From Baffinella frigidus (Eukaryota > Cryptophyceae > Cryptomonadales > Baffinellaceae), in the NCBI GenBank assembly GCA_026770585.1, contig MU646836.1, forward strand, positions 206,401-234,372: a stretch of DNA of 27,972 nt, written 5' to 3'. The notes beneath the pieces are model-generated. The model was not told the DNA's origin. It was given only the letters and a program-made list of their open reading frames with translations, and ran no database searches. A program made the translations under genes and the position numbers. Of this stretch, positions 27,879 to 27,972 are shown in pieces (position 1 is the first letter of the stretch; the number at the start of each line of letters is the position of its first letter).

Positions 27879-27972
<94 letters not shown>
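27879..27972. repeat. Terminal poly-C run (94 bp)
   Basis: Uninterrupted C from 27879 to the window end, following CCCCTCA. A run this long at a sequence edge is most likely an assembly or sequencing artefact grown from a shorter genuine C-rich tract. Confidence 0.95.

Overview
The window looks like nuclear DNA of a GC-rich, intron-rich unicellular eukaryote. Genes are cut into many short exons (about 33-620 nt). Most splice sites are GT-AG and most introns are phase 0. Many introns consist almost entirely of degenerate TTTAGGG/CCCTAAA repeat, the plant/alga/alveolate-type telomere unit. The gene set and genome style would fit an alga, perhaps a chromerid or another alveolate or cryptophyte. 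That is inference; nothing in the window fixes the species. The long listed open frames are mostly chance frames in GC-rich DNA. The genes below were found by joining short exons by splice site, phase and family motif.

Layout. 1-2843: no recognised gene, one large TTTAGGG block and scattered repeats. 2844-5182 (+): a fragmentary ankyrin-repeat gene, possibly a pseudogene because exon 2 carries an in-frame TGA. 5183-7847: no recognised gene, dispersed repeats; the missing 5' end of the next gene probably lies here. 7848-12533 (+): a rhomboid intramembrane protease of the mitochondrial PARL type, eight consecutive exons with catalytic Ser and His. 12534-14402: short repeats and small inverted-repeat elements. 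14403-21080 (-): a Sec14/CRAL-TRIO-like lipid-binding protein in eight exons. 21081-22147: intergenic or 5' regions with a foldback element. 22148-22969 (+): an AhpD/carboxymuconolactone-decarboxylase-like protein with CxxC and His plus a hydrophobic C-terminus. 22970-25776: dispersed and inverted repeats. 25777-27854 (+): a PDZ-domain protein whose domain is split over five exons; it runs into a terminal poly-C run that is probably an assembly artefact.

The genes do not form one pathway and are not an operon. What links them is intron architecture. Telomere-like arrays fill introns and run up to the 3' splice sites. Several introns contain decayed copies ('echoes') of the neighbouring exon. 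About half of the modelled acceptors are followed directly by GT, matching the donor. Together these suggest introns made by insertion or duplication, with telomere-type DNA as a recurrent filler. Several palindromic MITE-like elements, some apparently flanked by TA, are also present.
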